From Chloroflexota bacterium (GTDB taxonomy: Bacteria > Chloroflexota > Anaerolineae > JACRMK01): 12,128 nt of DNA. The stretch covers positions 1-12,128 of the forward strand of contig JACQEC010000357.1 in assembly GCA_016200765.1 (NCBI GenBank), in the 5' to 3' direction. The position numbers and the translations under genes were made by a program. The notes below the pieces were generated by a model. The model was not told the DNA's origin. It saw only the letters and a list, made by a program, of their open reading frames with translations, and ran no database searches. Positions 5,867 to 11,455 of the stretch are shown in pieces (position 1 is the stretch's first letter; the number at the start of each line of letters is the position of its first letter).

Positions 5867-6947
5867 CGCCCGATACCACCGCCGCCACCATATCGCCGAT
5901 CTCGCGCGTGCCGATGCCGCTGCGCGCGTCCACCGACGGGATGCGCTTCGAGACGAGCAGGCCGCGGATGCTGTCTTCAATCAGGCGCGCCGCGGCGCGC
6001 TCGCCGATATGTTCGCACAACATGCCCGCGGCGGCAATCGCGCCCAGCGGGCTGGCGACGTTCTGGTTGGCGTATTTGGGCGCGGAGCCGTGGATCGGCT
6101 CAAACATCGAGGAGCGCCCCGGATGAATGTTGCCCGACGCCGCAATCCCCAGCCCGCCCTGTATCATCGCGCCGAGGTCGGTGATGATGTCGCCGAACAG
6201 GTTGGAGGTCACCACCACGTCGAACCACTCCGGGTTTTTGACCATCCACATACAGGCCGCGTCAATGTAGGCGTGATCGGTCTCAATCTCCGGGTACTCG
6301 CGCCCCACCTCGGCGAAGACGCGCGTCCACAGGTCCATCGAGCGGATGGCATTGGCCTTATCCACCATCGTCACCTTCGGCTTGCGCGCCGCGCCCGGCC
6401 CGCGCTCGGCGGCGCGGCGGCGTGCCGTCTCAAAGGCGTAGCGGATGATGCGCTCGGTGCCCTTGCGCGTGAAGATCATCTCGGCAATCGCCACCTCGTC
6501 GGGCGTGCCCTTCTTGAAGATGCCCTGCGCGCCTGCGTAGACATCCTCGGTGTTCTCGCGCAAGACGACGATGTCCACGTCGGCGGGCGTCTTATCCTTC
6601 AGCGGGCAGAGATGCTCGGCGTACAACTTGATGGGGCGATAGTTCACGTACAGGTCAAGACCCTGCCGCAGGCCAAAAATGATCGGTTTCTCGATGAAGC
6701 CGGGCTCCAGCCGCGGGTCGCCCAGCGCGCCGACCAGCACCGCATCCAGCCCGGCGCATTCGTCCAGCGCGGCCTGCGGCATCGTCTCGCCGGTCTTCAG
6801 GTAATGCTCCGCGCCGAATGGGTAGTCAATCGTCTCAAACGCAAAGCCGGTGCGCTCTGCGGCAACGCGCAGGACCTTAATCGCCTCGCGCGTAACCTCC
6901 GGCCCGATGCCGTCGCCGCCCAGCACCCCAATCCGATAAGTTTTCAA
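5859..6947 (-). CDS. leuB: Isopropylmalate/isocitrate dehydrogenase family enzyme, probable 3-isopropylmalate dehydrogenase
   Basis: 362 residues, full length for the beta-decarboxylating dehydrogenase family. The substrate-carboxylate arginines are Arg94 (GLRQ), Arg104 (NYRP) and Arg130 (LREN). The catalytic pair is Tyr137 and Lys197 (VDKAN). The metal aspartates are Asp229, Asp253 and Asp257. The family converts a 2-hydroxyacid to a 2-keto acid and CO2. The leuC fragment nearby makes 3-isopropylmalate, and thus leucine synthesis, the likely substrate. Two points argue for caution: the motif RENTEDVYAG differs from the RELTGGIYFG of classical LeuB, and HGSAPKY (Lys291-Tyr292) matches the NADP-selecting pair of isocitrate dehydrogenases instead of the Asp-Ile of NAD-dependent LeuB. 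The start is TTG 6947, with AAAGGGG at 6958-6952. Tartrate/malate, homoisocitrate or isocitrate dehydrogenase remain possible. Confidence 0.82.
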   Translation of the reverse strand: MKTYRIGVLGGDGIGPEVTREAIKVLRVAAERTGFAFETIDYPFGAEHYLKTGETMPQAALDECAGLDAVLVGALGDPRLEPGFIEKPIIFGLRQGLDLYVNYRPIKLYAEHLCPLKDKTPADVDIVVLRENTEDVYAGAQGIFKKGTPDEVAIAEMIFTRKGTERIIRYAFETARRRAAERGPGAARKPKVTMVDKANAIRSMDLWTRVFAEVGREYPEIETDHAYIDAACMWMVKNPEWFDVVVTSNLFGDIITDLGAMIQGGLGIAASGNIHPGRSSMFEPIHGSAPKYANQNVASPLGAIAAAGMLCEHIGERAAARLIEDSIRGLLVSKRIPSVDARSGIGTREIGDMVAAVVSGGK

Positions 6948-6960
6948 GCAACCCCTTTCT
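6948..6960 (-). promoter_or_regulatory. Ribosome-binding site deciding a TTG start for the leuB-like gene
   Basis: On the minus strand AAAGGGG (6958-6952) lies 4 nt before TTG 6947. No ATG or GTG in this frame precedes the conserved KTYRIGVLGGDGIGPE, so TTG is the best start. The heptamer hairpin ends only two bases upstream of this site. Confidence 0.7.
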
Positions 6961-7031
6961 ATGGCTGATGGCTGATAGCCGATGGCCGATGGCGGTTTGC
7001 TATCTGCTATTCGCTATCGGCTATCGGCCAT
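6961..7031. repeat. Heptamer-array hairpin in the leader of the leuB-like gene
   Basis: Two 33-nt arms (6961-6993 and 6999-7031) are inverted copies separated by GGTTT. By hand alignment 25 of 33 positions pair perfectly; six of the eight mismatches are transitions that would be G-U pairs in plus-strand RNA. Both arms have a 7-nt period (GGCTGAT, AGCCGAT, GGCCGAT; GCTATCG). It lies between the MBL-fold gene (stop 7039) and the ribosome-binding site of the dehydrogenase. It may terminate, stabilise or attenuate transcripts, or simply be a mobile repeat. Confidence 0.88.
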
Positions 7032-7038
7032 GAGATGA

Positions 7039-7950
7039 TTATACCGCAGACCAGAGCGCGGCCTGCTCGCGCAGTTCAAGTCGCGCCTGCCCCAATTGTT
7101 GGAGGTAGGCCAGATACGCGGTGATGACCGATTGGAAGAGGTAGAACTGCGAGACGTTCGCGTGCTGAAGGCCCAGGATGCGCCCGACGCGCGCCACCAC
7201 CTGCGAGGCGTCGCCCGGCGTCTGGACCGCCTCTCGCACCGCGCGGCTGGCGCGCTCAATCGCCGCGAGGTTCGCCTCCGCCATCGCCGTCACATCCGAG
7301 ACCGGCTCGCCGTGCGCACAGACGACGCGCTCCACCTTCATGGCTTGCAGGGCGTGAATGCTCTCGATCTGCCGCGCAATGTCCGCGCCAAACGGGATCT
7401 TGTATTTCTCCAACGTGCCCTCGCCAATGACCGCATCGCCGCAGAACAGCACGCCGGCGACCAGCACGCCGACCTGCGCGCGGGAGTGGCCGGGCAGTGG
7501 CTTGATCTGCGCGGACAGTCCTTCAACCGCCAGTTCACCCGCCTCAACCACCTGATGCACGGGCGAGGCTTTCGCCATCAGCCACTTGTTTTGCAGTTCG
7601 TGGATCGGGTACGCGCCGTTGAACAGGTAGGTCGGCTCCAGTTCGGGATAGCGCATGATCGCTTCCTCGAACGCGGGCGCATAGACCCGCACACCGCAGT
7701 TGCGCGCCAGATAGTCGTTGCCGCCGAAGTGGTCGGCGTGCGCGTGCGTGTTGATCACCGCGACCGGCTTGAGGCGCAGGGCCTCGCACGCCTTGCGCGC
7801 CGCCTTGCCGTAATCGGCATCCAGTCCGCTATCCACCAACAGCGCGCGCCCGCCCCCGACTGGATCGGGGGCCAGCGCGACGATGCCGATGTTGACGACA
7901 TTGGGCAGGTAGAAGATGCGGTCTGCGAGCGGTTGGAGGCTGTTGGTCAC
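7039..7950 (-). CDS. Metallo-beta-lactamase-fold hydrolase
   Basis: 303 residues from GTG 7950, which overlaps the serine hydrolase stop as GTGA. An in-frame extension to 8166 would lie entirely inside the serine hydrolase gene and reads as low-complexity Arg/Ala, so it is rejected. The MBL signature is complete: THAHADHFGG gives His69, His71, Asp73 and His74, with His155 in PGHS, Asp172 in CGDA and His213 in AHGEP. This predicts a two-metal (usually zinc) site. A C-terminal helical extension (about 220-303) is present. There is no signal peptide, so it is probably cytoplasmic. The substrate is unknown: thioester, lactone and phosphodiester hydrolases all share this fold. Residues 27-33 (APDPVGG), near the first beta strands, are encoded by a palindromic repeat also found in the alpha/beta hydrolase gene. 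It is probably translated together with the serine hydrolase. Confidence 0.9.
   Translation of the reverse strand: MTNSLQPLADRIFYLPNVVNIGIVALAPDPVGGGRALLVDSGLDADYGKAARKACEALRLKPVAVINTHAHADHFGGNDYLARNCGVRVYAPAFEEAIMRYPELEPTYLFNGAYPIHELQNKWLMAKASPVHQVVEAGELAVEGLSAQIKPLPGHSRAQVGVLVAGVLFCGDAVIGEGTLEKYKIPFGADIARQIESIHALQAMKVERVVCAHGEPVSDVTAMAEANLAAIERASRAVREAVQTPGDASQVVARVGRILGLQHANVSQFYLFQSVITAYLAYLQQLGQARLELREQAALWSAV
7852..7872. repeat. GCCCCCGA palindrome inside the MBL-fold gene (copy 2)
   Basis: Arms GCCCCCGA (7852-7859) and TCGGGGGC (7865-7872) are separated by CTGGA. It is the same element as at 2859-2880 apart from one base in the spacer, and it is read in a different frame (APDPVGG here, PPIQVGG there). 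No clean flanking direct repeat is seen. Confidence 0.82.
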
Positions 7951-9329
7951 CCGGTCATTCTTTCCCGGATGCGCCCGCCGAAGCGGAACCAGGCAATCGC
8001 GCCGTCCGGGTTCCGCAAGAACTCGCCTTTGACGCCTTTCATCGGCTCGTCTAGCACCATCAGGCGATCCGGGCCGCAAAAGACCGCGCGCATCGGCGGG
8101 GGCGGGGGCGCGGCGGGCTTGGAATCTTTGTTGGGGAAGCCGCCCTTCGGCGTCACAATCAGCCACAGCGCGCCGTCACGCCGGGCGAGTTCGGTATCGG
8201 CCAGCGCGGTGGTGTAGCGGCCCAGGTAGGGCGCGGTCTCCGCGTCGCTCAAGGCGAGCGGCACGTCCTCCGGCTCGCTGACCCCAAAGGTGTGCTTGAG
8301 CGCCCAATTGACCACCTCGCGGTGCAGTTCGCCGCCGCGGTTGGCGTTGGTCAGCACGGTGATGGCAAAGCCTTCCTGCGGAACCATCAGGAACGCCGAC
8401 AACTGCCCGTTGGTGGCGCCGCCGTGCGCGACGGTACGGACGCCGCCGACGTCGCGCACCATCCACGTCACGCCGATCTGCCCGCCCATGTTATCCATCG
8501 CCACGCGCGGCGTCTGCATGTGCGCGATGGACTCCGGCGCAAGCAGGCGCGCGCCGTCGGGCGCGGCGCCGTCGCCCATCTGGAAGCGGGCGTAGCGCAG
8601 TTGGTCGCGCGCGCTGGAGCAGAGGGCACCGGCGGCGTGCGCGGCGCGCGCCAGCGCCCACGGACGCGCGATCACCGGCTCATCGCCGACGACGTTGTGC
8701 CCGCTGGCAAAGCGATAGGTCATCACATCGGCCGGAAAGAAGAAGGAGTGATCCATCCCCAGCGGGTCGAGCACCAGTTCCTTGACCGCGGCCTCGTAAG
8801 TTTTGCCGGTCACGACCTCAATCACCCGTCCGGCCAGATAGTAGCCGGAGTTGCAGTACGACCAGATCGCGCCGAGCGGGGCCAATTGCGGCAGGTCAAC
8901 CATGCGCGCCACAATCTTCGCCAGCGCGTCGTCGCCGTTGCCGGTGTCGTCAAAGTAATCGCCCAGCCAGCCGGTGGTGTGCGTGAAGACATGGCGCAAG
9001 GTGACGCGCGCGGCCACGTCCTCGTCCTTCAGCGCCAGATCGGGCAGGTAAGTGCGGATGGGCGCGTCCAGATCGAGTTTGCCCATCTCGACCAGCCGCA
9101 TGGCGGTCGTGCCGGTGAAGGTCTTGGTGGTTGAGCCGATCTGAAAGAGCGTGTCACTATCCACCGCCAGCGGGTGGGCGACGTTGGTCACGCCCAAATG
9201 GGCGTAGTGCTCCTCGCCGCGATGGAGGATGCCGACGGCCACGCCGGGCACGTGGTAGTGCGCCATAGCGGTGGCGAGCAGGTCGTTCAGTTTGGGCACG
9301 GATTGGGTCTGTATGGATTTGTTTGTCAT
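7947..9329 (-). CDS. Serine hydrolase of the beta-lactamase / penicillin-binding (class C) family
   Basis: 460 residues. The catalytic SxxK motif is Ser66-Thr-Thr-Lys69 in GSTTKTFT, the second motif is Tyr158-Cys-Asn160, and the KTG-equivalent is His302-Gly-Gly. This is the class C beta-lactamase/esterase EstB/D-alanyl-peptidase superfamily. Residues about 365-460 form a C-terminal beta-rich domain of the DUF3471 or lipocalin-like kind, interrupted by a proline run (408-412). No signal peptide is visible at MTNKSIQTQS, so it may be cytoplasmic and act as an esterase or peptidase, not a true antibiotic beta-lactamase. ATG 9329 overlaps the stop of the DUF6036-like gene as ATGA, and the stop overlaps the GTG of the MBL-fold gene. 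The order suggests one polycistronic transcript. The substrate is unknown. Confidence 0.92.
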   Translation of the reverse strand: MTNKSIQTQSVPKLNDLLATAMAHYHVPGVAVGILHRGEEHYAHLGVTNVAHPLAVDSDTLFQIGSTTKTFTGTTAMRLVEMGKLDLDAPIRTYLPDLALKDEDVAARVTLRHVFTHTTGWLGDYFDDTGNGDDALAKIVARMVDLPQLAPLGAIWSYCNSGYYLAGRVIEVVTGKTYEAAVKELVLDPLGMDHSFFFPADVMTYRFASGHNVVGDEPVIARPWALARAAHAAGALCSSARDQLRYARFQMGDGAAPDGARLLAPESIAHMQTPRVAMDNMGGQIGVTWMVRDVGGVRTVAHGGATNGQLSAFLMVPQEGFAITVLTNANRGGELHREVVNWALKHTFGVSEPEDVPLALSDAETAPYLGRYTTALADTELARRDGALWLIVTPKGGFPNKDSKPAAPPPPPMRAVFCGPDRLMVLDEPMKGVKGEFLRNPDGAIAWFRFGGRIRERMTG

Positions 9330-9898
9330 GGTGTCGCATCACCTGGTGGAGATTCTTCAGTTACACGTTTCTCGAAGTACTCAAAGTTGCGCCGGAATCG
9401 TTCCGGGTTTGCGCGCAAACCGTGCGTTTCAAGGGACGGGAAAATCTCGTCAAAGAACCGTCGCAGGGTTGACTGGTCAATCACATTCGAGCGGATCATA
9501 TTGAGCACGTCGGCGAAGTCCTTGGTGTTGCCACGCTGAAGTTTGCCCAGCGCGACCGAGTAGAAATCGAAATGGAACACATCGAGCATCCCAAACCGCC
9601 CGACGAACTGCCGGCGCTCCTCGCGCCCGGCGGGCAATGGCATGAACTCGTCAGGCGATGCCTGCTCGACAAAGACGCGCAACTCGCGCCCGACAGTCCG
9701 CACACAGCGGATGAACTCGTCGTGGTGATCGGGCGGGATGGTGAATTGCAGGTCTATATCGTATGTGCTTTCCTTGACGGCGACCAGTAGTAATGATGAG
9801 CCGCCCACCAGATAGACCACTCCGGCATGTTTGTAGCACCGCCCCAAGTGTTGCAGGAAACTAAGCAGAAGGTTGCGATCAACCAACTGGCTGGACAT
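9326..9898 (-). CDS. Nucleotidyltransferase-fold protein, DUF6036-like
   Basis: 190 residues. The nucleotidyltransferase hallmarks are VGGSSLLL (31-38), with the GG(S/T) loop, and YDIDL (46-50), with the Asp47-x-Asp49 metal pair. A third acidic residue, Asp111 (FHFDFYS), and a helix carrying KDFADVLNMI (126-135) match the later part of DUF6036 and AbiEii/MNT-like proteins, where a Lys or Arg precedes an Asp in a helix. Some relatives act as toxins that modify tRNA or as antitoxins that modify a partner; others are uncharacterised. The function here is unproven. ATG 9898 lies 20 bp inside the end of the 177-residue orphan, and the stop overlaps the serine hydrolase start by 4 bp. It is the second nucleotidyltransferase of the block, clearly different in sequence from the first. 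Confidence 0.8.
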   Translation of the reverse strand: MSSQLVDRNLLLSFLQHLGRCYKHAGVVYLVGGSSLLLVAVKESTYDIDLQFTIPPDHHDEFIRCVRTVGRELRVFVEQASPDEFMPLPAGREERRQFVGRFGMLDVFHFDFYSVALGKLQRGNTKDFADVLNMIRSNVIDQSTLRRFFDEIFPSLETHGLRANPERFRRNFEYFEKRVTEESPPGDATP

Positions 9899-10412
9899 CG
9901 AAAGATTCCAAGCTCAACTGCTCGAGCATCAGATTGACGATAGATTGATAGGCGCTCAACCACTCGTAGCCCGTAACAGCCTCAAAGTGTCGCGCCAGTG
10001 CGCGCAAACCGGCTTCGCCAAAATACTCGTTGGCATCGGGCAAGCCGAACTCTGTTTGTCCGAAATAATTGGGCAACAGTGGGAAACCACCCAGATACAG
10101 ACTGAGCGCCTCCCGCCACAGTCGCAGTAAATAGACCGCCGCGGTGTACATGTGTTGCAGCGTCAGCCGGGCTGGCGGATCGAGCGCGGCGGTCAGTCCT
10201 GGCACCAGAGGCGCATCGGCCGGGTGGCGCAGGAACAGCGGAATCAGCGCCTCGCGCAGGCGCGGCTCCGGGTGCTGGGCCAGCGCAGAAATCAGCGCGC
10301 GCGTGTCGAGCGGGTCGCGCTGGGCGGGCACTGCCGCCGCGCGCAGATGCCGCACGCCGCGCTCGGCGAGTTGCTGGATCAGGAAGGCGGTGTCGCGGGG
10401 GTCGGCGTCCAT
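9879..10412 (-). CDS. Hypothetical helical protein paired with the DUF6036-like gene
   Basis: 177 residues; I do not recognise the family. The protein appears almost wholly helical. Residues 36-66 (RALISALAQHPEPRLREALIPLF) resemble one HEAT-like helical hairpin. The second half contains the hydrophobic aromatic stretch YLLRLWREALSLYLGGFP (94-111) and then YFGQTEFGLP and YFGEAGL. It is acidic to neutral, with no signal peptide. It ends 20 bp inside the DUF6036-like gene and begins 6 bp after the 101-residue orphan, so it is part of the same operon. By position it could be the antitoxin or partner of a neighbouring nucleotidyltransferase, but nothing in the sequence proves that. No clear ribosome-binding site precedes ATG 10412, consistent with coupled translation. 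Confidence 0.68.
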   Translation of the reverse strand: MDADPRDTAFLIQQLAERGVRHLRAAAVPAQRDPLDTRALISALAQHPEPRLREALIPLFLRHPADAPLVPGLTAALDPPARLTLQHMYTAAVYLLRLWREALSLYLGGFPLLPNYFGQTEFGLPDANEYFGEAGLRALARHFEAVTGYEWLSAYQSIVNLMLEQLSLESFDVQPVG

Positions 10413-10418
10413 GCTGGG

Positions 10419-10724
10419 CTAGATAAAATTCAGATTCGGGTCGTCGCGGATGTACGCCGGGATACTGCCCAGAAATGGCAAGGGCGGCAGGCCGTGCCAC
10501 TCGCGCAGCAGGTGATAGGTGGGCGAAGTCAACAGGCGGCACTCATCTACCGCGCGCCGCCACGGCTTGCGCCGCACCTCATTCAGCGTCTCCCAATCGG
10601 GCAAAAGGCCGAAATCCCATGCGCCGCAGAGGCGCGCGATGAAGTCAATACGCTCCGCCAGCGAGCGCAACCGCTTGGGCGGCGGCTCGTCGGGATAGAG
10701 CGCGCCGTCAATTTGCCATGTCAC
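10419..10724 (-). CDS. Small hypothetical protein coupled to the AbiEii-like gene
   Basis: 101 residues from GTG 10724, which overlaps the end of the nucleotidyltransferase gene by 17 bp. An in-frame extension to 10790 lies wholly inside that gene and is not favoured. The sequence has no family I recognise. It is rich in Arg and Pro in its first part (YPDEPPPKRLRSLAERIDF), has several Trp (WDFGLLPDWETL, REWHGL) and ends PNLNFI. A central region (14-80) looks helical. No transmembrane segment or signal peptide is visible. Its tight coupling to the upstream gene and the 6-bp spacing to the next suggest that it works with the nucleotidyltransferases, perhaps as an antitoxin or accessory subunit (inference). 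The start is the least certain part of this call. Confidence 0.6.
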   Translation of the reverse strand: MTWQIDGALYPDEPPPKRLRSLAERIDFIARLCGAWDFGLLPDWETLNEVRRKPWRRAVDECRLLTSPTYHLLREWHGLPPLPFLGSIPAYIRDDPNLNFI

Positions 10725-11427
10725 GCAGGAACTCCGTCGCAAACCATGTGCGTACCTGCTCTGCCGCCGCGCGTTCTTGCAGGTCGGCAATCTGCTCCAG
10801 AGGGCGCGCTTGCGCCAGCCGCGCCAGATGTGTCCTGATCGCCACCTCGGCCCGCAGAGGATCGGCGTTCTCGCCCGTCAACTGCTGGCGCGCCCGCCAG
10901 AGTTTCCAACAGTGAGCCGCGCTTACCTGCCCGCTTTGGCAGAGCATATAAATATCGCGCAGGTCTCTCGGCGCGCCGCGCTCAACCAGCGCGGCCATCT
11001 TGCTGGCGACGAGATCATCGAAACTATCCAGCGGCACGCCGCCCCAGGCGCTCATGAGCGGGGCCGACAGGCGCGCTGAACGCTGGGCAATCTGAAAACT
11101 GAAAATGACTCGCCCCTTCGGCAGGCTCTGGGCTGGCCCTTGCTCCATCAATTCAACGCTGACGACATCGCCCCATGACCGCGTGCGGACTGCGCCGAAC
11201 TTTTCCAGCGCCCCCTCGATCAGGCGCACGACCTGCTGGCGCTGTTCATGGGTTGCCGATTCCAGCCACCACGCATCCACATCATGTGTGGCGCGATATT
11301 CAAAGTAATGCGCCAGACCAAACGCGCCACCCAACGAGAGCCACCGCCCATGACCGCTGGCCGACAGCGCTTCCAGGCAAGCTTCAGCGTACTTTGACAG
11401 TAGAGTGGGTCGTTGCGGCTTGCTCAA
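10708..11427 (-). CDS. AbiEii-like nucleotidyltransferase
   Basis: 239 residues. Residues 31-51 carry the GG loop (SLGGAFGLAHYF) and the DxD pair in ATHDVDAWW (Asp49, Asp51). The C-terminal part has SFDDLVASKMAALVERGAPRD (135-155), followed by LRDIYML, the Lys-then-Arg-Asp pattern of AbiEii/MenT-type nucleotidyltransferases. Those proteins are toxins in type IV or type II-like systems that add nucleotides to tRNA, though the family also has other roles. No AbiEi-like antitoxin with a winged helix lies upstream; leuC does. A 101-residue orphan follows with a 17-bp overlap. The start is TTG 11427, supported by CGGAG 8 nt upstream. A degenerate copy of a repeat arm lies in the coding region at 11114-11132 (QSLPKG). 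Confidence 0.8.
   Translation of the reverse strand: MSKPQRPTLLSKYAEACLEALSASGHGRWLSLGGAFGLAHYFEYRATHDVDAWWLESATHEQRQQVVRLIEGALEKFGAVRTRSWGDVVSVELMEQGPAQSLPKGRVIFSFQIAQRSARLSAPLMSAWGGVPLDSFDDLVASKMAALVERGAPRDLRDIYMLCQSGQVSAAHCWKLWRARQQLTGENADPLRAEVAIRTHLARLAQARPLEQIADLQERAAAEQVRTWFATEFLRDMAN
11114..11132. repeat. Possible degenerate single arm of the LSLSKG-type repeat
   Basis: CCCTTCGGCAGGCTCTGGG matches the arm at 1514-1532 at 17 of 19 bases and encodes QSLPKG inside the AbiEii-like gene. No convincing second arm is nearby, so it may be chance or a decayed copy. Confidence 0.35.
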
Positions 11428-11440
11428 GGACGCATCTCCG
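11428..11440 (-). promoter_or_regulatory. Ribosome-binding site deciding a TTG start for the AbiEii-like gene
   Basis: On the minus strand CGGAG (11440-11436) precedes TTG 11427 by 8 nt. An ATG at 11435 reads only three codons (Met-Arg-Pro-stop) in another frame, and its TGA overlaps the TTG. No ATG occurs in the gene's own frame until far inside the domain, so TTG is the likely start. Confidence 0.65.
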
Positions 11441-11455
11441 GCATTTAGCGAACCG

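Noticed and set aside
7038..7043. Minus-strand TATAAT overlapping the stop of the MBL-fold gene as a promoter for the leuB-like gene
   Set aside because: No -35 box at proper spacing (TTGAAC is about 30 bp upstream) and no extended -10; a chance match remains likely.
7951..8166. N-terminal extension of the MBL-fold gene
   Set aside because: It lies wholly inside the serine hydrolase gene, is low-complexity Arg/Ala, and the family normally starts near the strand after GTG 7950.
10725..10790. 22-codon upstream extension of the 101-residue orphan
   Set aside because: It overlaps the end of the AbiEii-like gene; GTG 10724 gives a smaller overlap like the neighbouring junctions. The choice is not certain.
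10708..11427. A canonical AbiEi-AbiEii pair
   Set aside because: No winged-helix AbiEi-like protein precedes the gene; the upstream gene is leuC.
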